The position numbers were made by a program, and so were the translations under genes. This document shows, one piece after another, positions 19,845 to 22,443 of a stretch of 22,443 nucleotides of DNA. Numbering within the stretch: position 1 is the first letter of the stretch; each line of letters starts with the position of its first letter. The stretch is taken from the NCBI GenBank assembly GCA_001465935.1, contig LNKV01000029.1, positions 590,951 through 613,393 on the forward strand, given 5' to 3'. The notes under the pieces were generated by a model that saw only the letters and a program-made list of their open reading frames with translations, made no database searches and was not told the origin of the DNA. Source of the stretch: Clarireedia homoeocarpa. Taxonomy: Eukaryota; Ascomycota; Leotiomycetes; Helotiales; Rutstroemiaceae.

Positions 19845-20280
19845 TTAATTTTGATATAGTAGTCAAAGTGTTTTTTTGATATAATAGTCAAAGTGTTTTT
19901 TAATATAGTAATCAAAGTGTTTTTTGATATAATAGTCAAAGTGTTTTTTGATATAGTAGTTATAGTATTTTTTGAAGTATTTTTGAAGTGTTTTCTAAAC
20001 CTAACCCGAATTCTAGTATTTATTTAATAAAGATTTTTTTGAAGTGTTTTTTGAGGTGTTTTTTAATATAGGGTTAAAGCGTTTTTTGAATCGTTTTTTA
20101 ATATAGGGCTGAAGTGTTTTTTTTTAATATAGTTTTTTAATATAGGGCTGAAGTGTTTTTTTTTAATATAATAATCAAAGCGTTTTTTTTTTTTAATATA
20201 GTGGTCAAAGCGTTTTTTTTTTAATATAGTGGTCAAAGTGTTTTTTAATAGAGTGGTCAAAGTGTTTTTTTTAAAGCGTT
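19845..20280 (-). repeat. Right low-complexity array, inverted relative to the left one
   Basis: Modules such as GATATAATAGTCAAAGTG-TTTTTT and AATATAGGGCTGAAGTG-TTTTTT are reverse-complement relatives of the left array modules (CACTTCA, CCCTATATT). CpA/TpG are retained. A 65-codon minus-strand frame through 20063-20260 is an artefact of the repeat (KKKHFSPILKN repeated). Left and right arrays differ in module order and in the TAGTCAAAG variant, so they could pair only imperfectly. Confidence 0.85.
19990..20034. repeat. Direct repeat copy 1 (about 45 bp)
   Basis: This contains CTAAACCTAACCCGAATTC and TAGTATTTAT. It is identical for about 35 bases and near-identical after that to the copy 288 bp to the right, so the right array is a tandem duplication of 'array plus tail'. 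Confidence 0.85.
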
Positions 20281-20322
20281 TTCTAAACCTAACCCGAATT
20301 CTAGTATTTATATAATAGAGAT
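20278..20322. repeat. Direct repeat copy 2 (about 45 bp), at the composition boundary
   Basis: This matches the copy at 19990-20034. Its right edge coincides with the sudden drop in G+C at about 20,325, so it may mark an insertion or duplication boundary. Confidence 0.85.
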
Positions 20323-20324
20323 AT

Positions 20325-22443
20325 TAAAATAATTAATAATAAAGATATAATTTAAAAAACTATTATAATAATTAATATAAGATATTTTTATTATAAGTAT
20401 AAATATAATATTAATTAATATACTAATATTAATTCTAATAATTATATAAATAATAAATTATAATATACTTTTAATAAATATAAAAATAATAATAAAGAAA
20501 AGACTATTAATATAATTAATTTAATTTATTATTTAACTTTCTAAAAAATATCTTATAATAATTTCGAGATAATATTATAAATAGAGATTAACTCTTTCTT
20601 TAATTTTTAATAATAAATAATATTAATTATATAATATTAATTATATCTTTTTATTTAATAATATTTATAATATAATCTAATATTAACTTTCTAAATATAA
20701 TCTAAAAATATATTTATACTTTTTATAATATTCTAATTATAATTTTTAAAAAAGATTAAAATAAAAGAAAATATTTAAATAGAAATATTTAATTATTAAA
20801 ATAAAAATCTCTTTTAAATATTTTAGATATTTATATTAATATCTTATAACTAATAATAATAGTTCGAATAAATTAAATAGATTTTAGATTCTTTTTATAA
20901 TAAAAAAGATATTATATAATATTAATAATAAAGTGATTTTATTTAGAATCTTTATAAACTTTATATTTCTTTTTTATAATTTATTTTTTAATCTTAATAT
21001 TATTAAAAGTAGTTTTAGAATATAAATATTAATTATAATAAAAAGTTTTATTATAATATTAATAATATTATATTAAATCTCTATATAATCTTAACTTTAA
21101 ATTTAATAATTTATAAAGTTAATATCGATTATTAAATAATATTATATAATAATAAATATTATTTAAATATTTATTTATTTAAATATTTATTTATTTAAAT
21201 ATTTAATAAATAAACTTTATAATTAGTTTTAAGATTTAAATAGAAAATACTATATTAATATAAAAACTTCGTTTAATAAATATTCCTAATAATTAAATAA
21301 ATACTTTTATTTTAAAACGACTTTAAATTTATTATAATATTTAAAAATAGATTATTAATAATAAACTAATAATTTAAAGTAAAATAAATAAATAAATATT
21401 TTTACTCTTTATTTATATTTACTCTATATATAATTTATTTATAATAATATAAATTATAATATTAAATAAAGTAAATAAAGTTAATAATTATATTAATTAA
21501 ATATTTTTATAAATATTAGACTTTATAATCTTAAAACTAAATAATAATATCTTAATAAATAATATCGATTATACTTTTTATTATTTTAAATAAAACTCTT
21601 TATTTTTATTTATATATTTTAAGTTTTTTAAATATAATAAAATCCTTTTAAAATAAACTATTAAGAAATATATTATAAAAATAATATATTATAATTATAT
21701 TATATTTAAGAAACTCTTTAAAATTAATATCTTTCTTAATAAAATATTTACTTTTATTATTAAAAAGTTTTATAATAAATATAATATTAAAATAAATAGT
21801 ATAAATATTATTAAAAGTTATAAATAAACTATATAGTTTTTATTAATAATAGAAGAAAGTTAAATATAGTTTATATTTATAATAATTAAAAGTATTTTTA
21901 TTATCTTATAAATAAATATAATAATTATTATAAATTTCAAAGTTAATAATTAAATTATAAAATAATAAAGTATATTATTTATTATCTTTTTTAATATTTT
22001 ACTTTTATACTATCTTATTAAATTCTATATATATTAAAATATTAATAATATTATAAATATATATTTTATCTCTTTTAATTATAATAATAAAATATTAAAT
22101 AATAAAGAGAAAAAATATAATAAAGATAATAAAATAAATATAAAAAGAATAATAAATTAAAACTTTATAAATAAATTCTTATAATTTAAATACTTTAAAT
22201 TAAACTTATTAAAGATAATTAAATATAAAGTTTTTTATAATATTATAATTAATAAGATTATTTAAAAAAATAAAATACTAAATATAAACTTTAATAATAT
22301 TATAATAATAATAATATATATTATTATATATATAATAATTCTAACTAAATTATTATAATATTATATAAGAATATAATTTTTATAAAAGTAAGTTAGATAT
22401 TAAATATATAAGTATATATTAATATATATATAATTAAATATAT
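20325..22443. other. Near-saturated RIP block, content unrecognisable
   Basis: By eye the 2.1 kb contains one TpG (in AAGTGATTTT near 20935), one CpA (in TTTCAAAG near 21940) and about six CpG. G+C is visibly lower than to the left. It was probably a repeated element that was mutated until few targets remained. I tried all strands for transposase, reverse transcriptase and rRNA/tRNA landmarks and found none that hold. Confidence 0.75.
21161..21206. repeat. 16-bp A/T tandem repeat, about 2.9 copies
   Basis: The unit ATTTAAATATTTATTT starts at 21161, 21177 and 21193. Each unit holds the palindromes ATTTAAAT and AAATATTT. Confidence 0.8.

Noticed and set aside
20063..20260. 65-codon minus-strand open frame rich in Lys/His/Phe
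   Set aside because: It is the translation of the simple array (repeating KKKHFSPILKN) with no other support.
19990..20322. Telomere-like strings (CCTAACCC, TATAGGGTTA) in the right array and its tails
   Set aside because: They are single partial matches to TTAGGG within other modules. No run of two or more perfect telomere units exists.
20880..21100. Possible pogo/Tc1 transposase start (TATAATATTAATAATAAAGTG resembling an N-M-D-E-x-G motif)
   Set aside because: The order of residues does not fit after allowing only RIP-type changes, and no later DDE motif or terminal inverted repeat could be found.
20325..22443. Mitochondrial DNA insertion as the cause of the low G+C
   Set aside because: The near-absence of CpA/TpG is a RIP signature. 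No tRNA, rRNA or cox/nad-like frame is visible.

Overview
This 22.4 kb window is extremely A+T-rich. CpA and TpG are strongly depleted, TpA is in excess, and most of the remaining G and C sits in ApG/CpT or TCGA contexts. That is the signature of repeat-induced point mutation (RIP) in a filamentous ascomycete (Pezizomycotina), so the window is best read as part of an AT-rich heterochromatic block. I find no intact gene of normal length. Most coding-like frames are broken only by TAA or TAG, as expected from CAA/CAG (Gln) and TGG (Trp) after C-to-T and G-to-A changes.

Region 1 (1 to about 4.9 kb, + strand) is a Ty1/copia retrotransposon whose 5' end lies outside the window. Gag-like sequence, protease, integrase, reverse transcriptase and RNase H follow in the normal copia order. 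From 633 to about 4863 they stay in one reading frame with no net frameshift, so point mutation rather than indels killed the copy.

Region 2 (about 5.0 to 18.7 kb) holds a series of long RIP-eroded frames that I cannot assign to any family. Three on the minus strand are the best supported (5341-7440, 7600-8990, 9640-11660), followed by 16994-17743 on the minus strand and 17995-18690 on the plus strand. Between 13.4 and 17.0 kb one codon register persists but the coding strand is unclear. Between the frames lie a 107-bp minisatellite (12225-13050), shorter tandem repeats, and a dispersed near-palindrome related to TTATCGAACTAGTTCTATAA that sometimes forms hairpins.

Region 3 (about 18.95 to 20.32 kb) has two low-complexity arrays in opposite orientation around a 0.4 kb core with two perfect hairpins. 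It keeps many CpA/TpG sites and so has largely escaped RIP. At about 20,325 the composition changes abruptly to near-saturated RIP (by eye one CpA and one TpG in the last 2.1 kb), with nothing recognisable inside.

Only the copia element is identified with confidence. The orphan frames show co-oriented former coding DNA, but their function and even their number are open.
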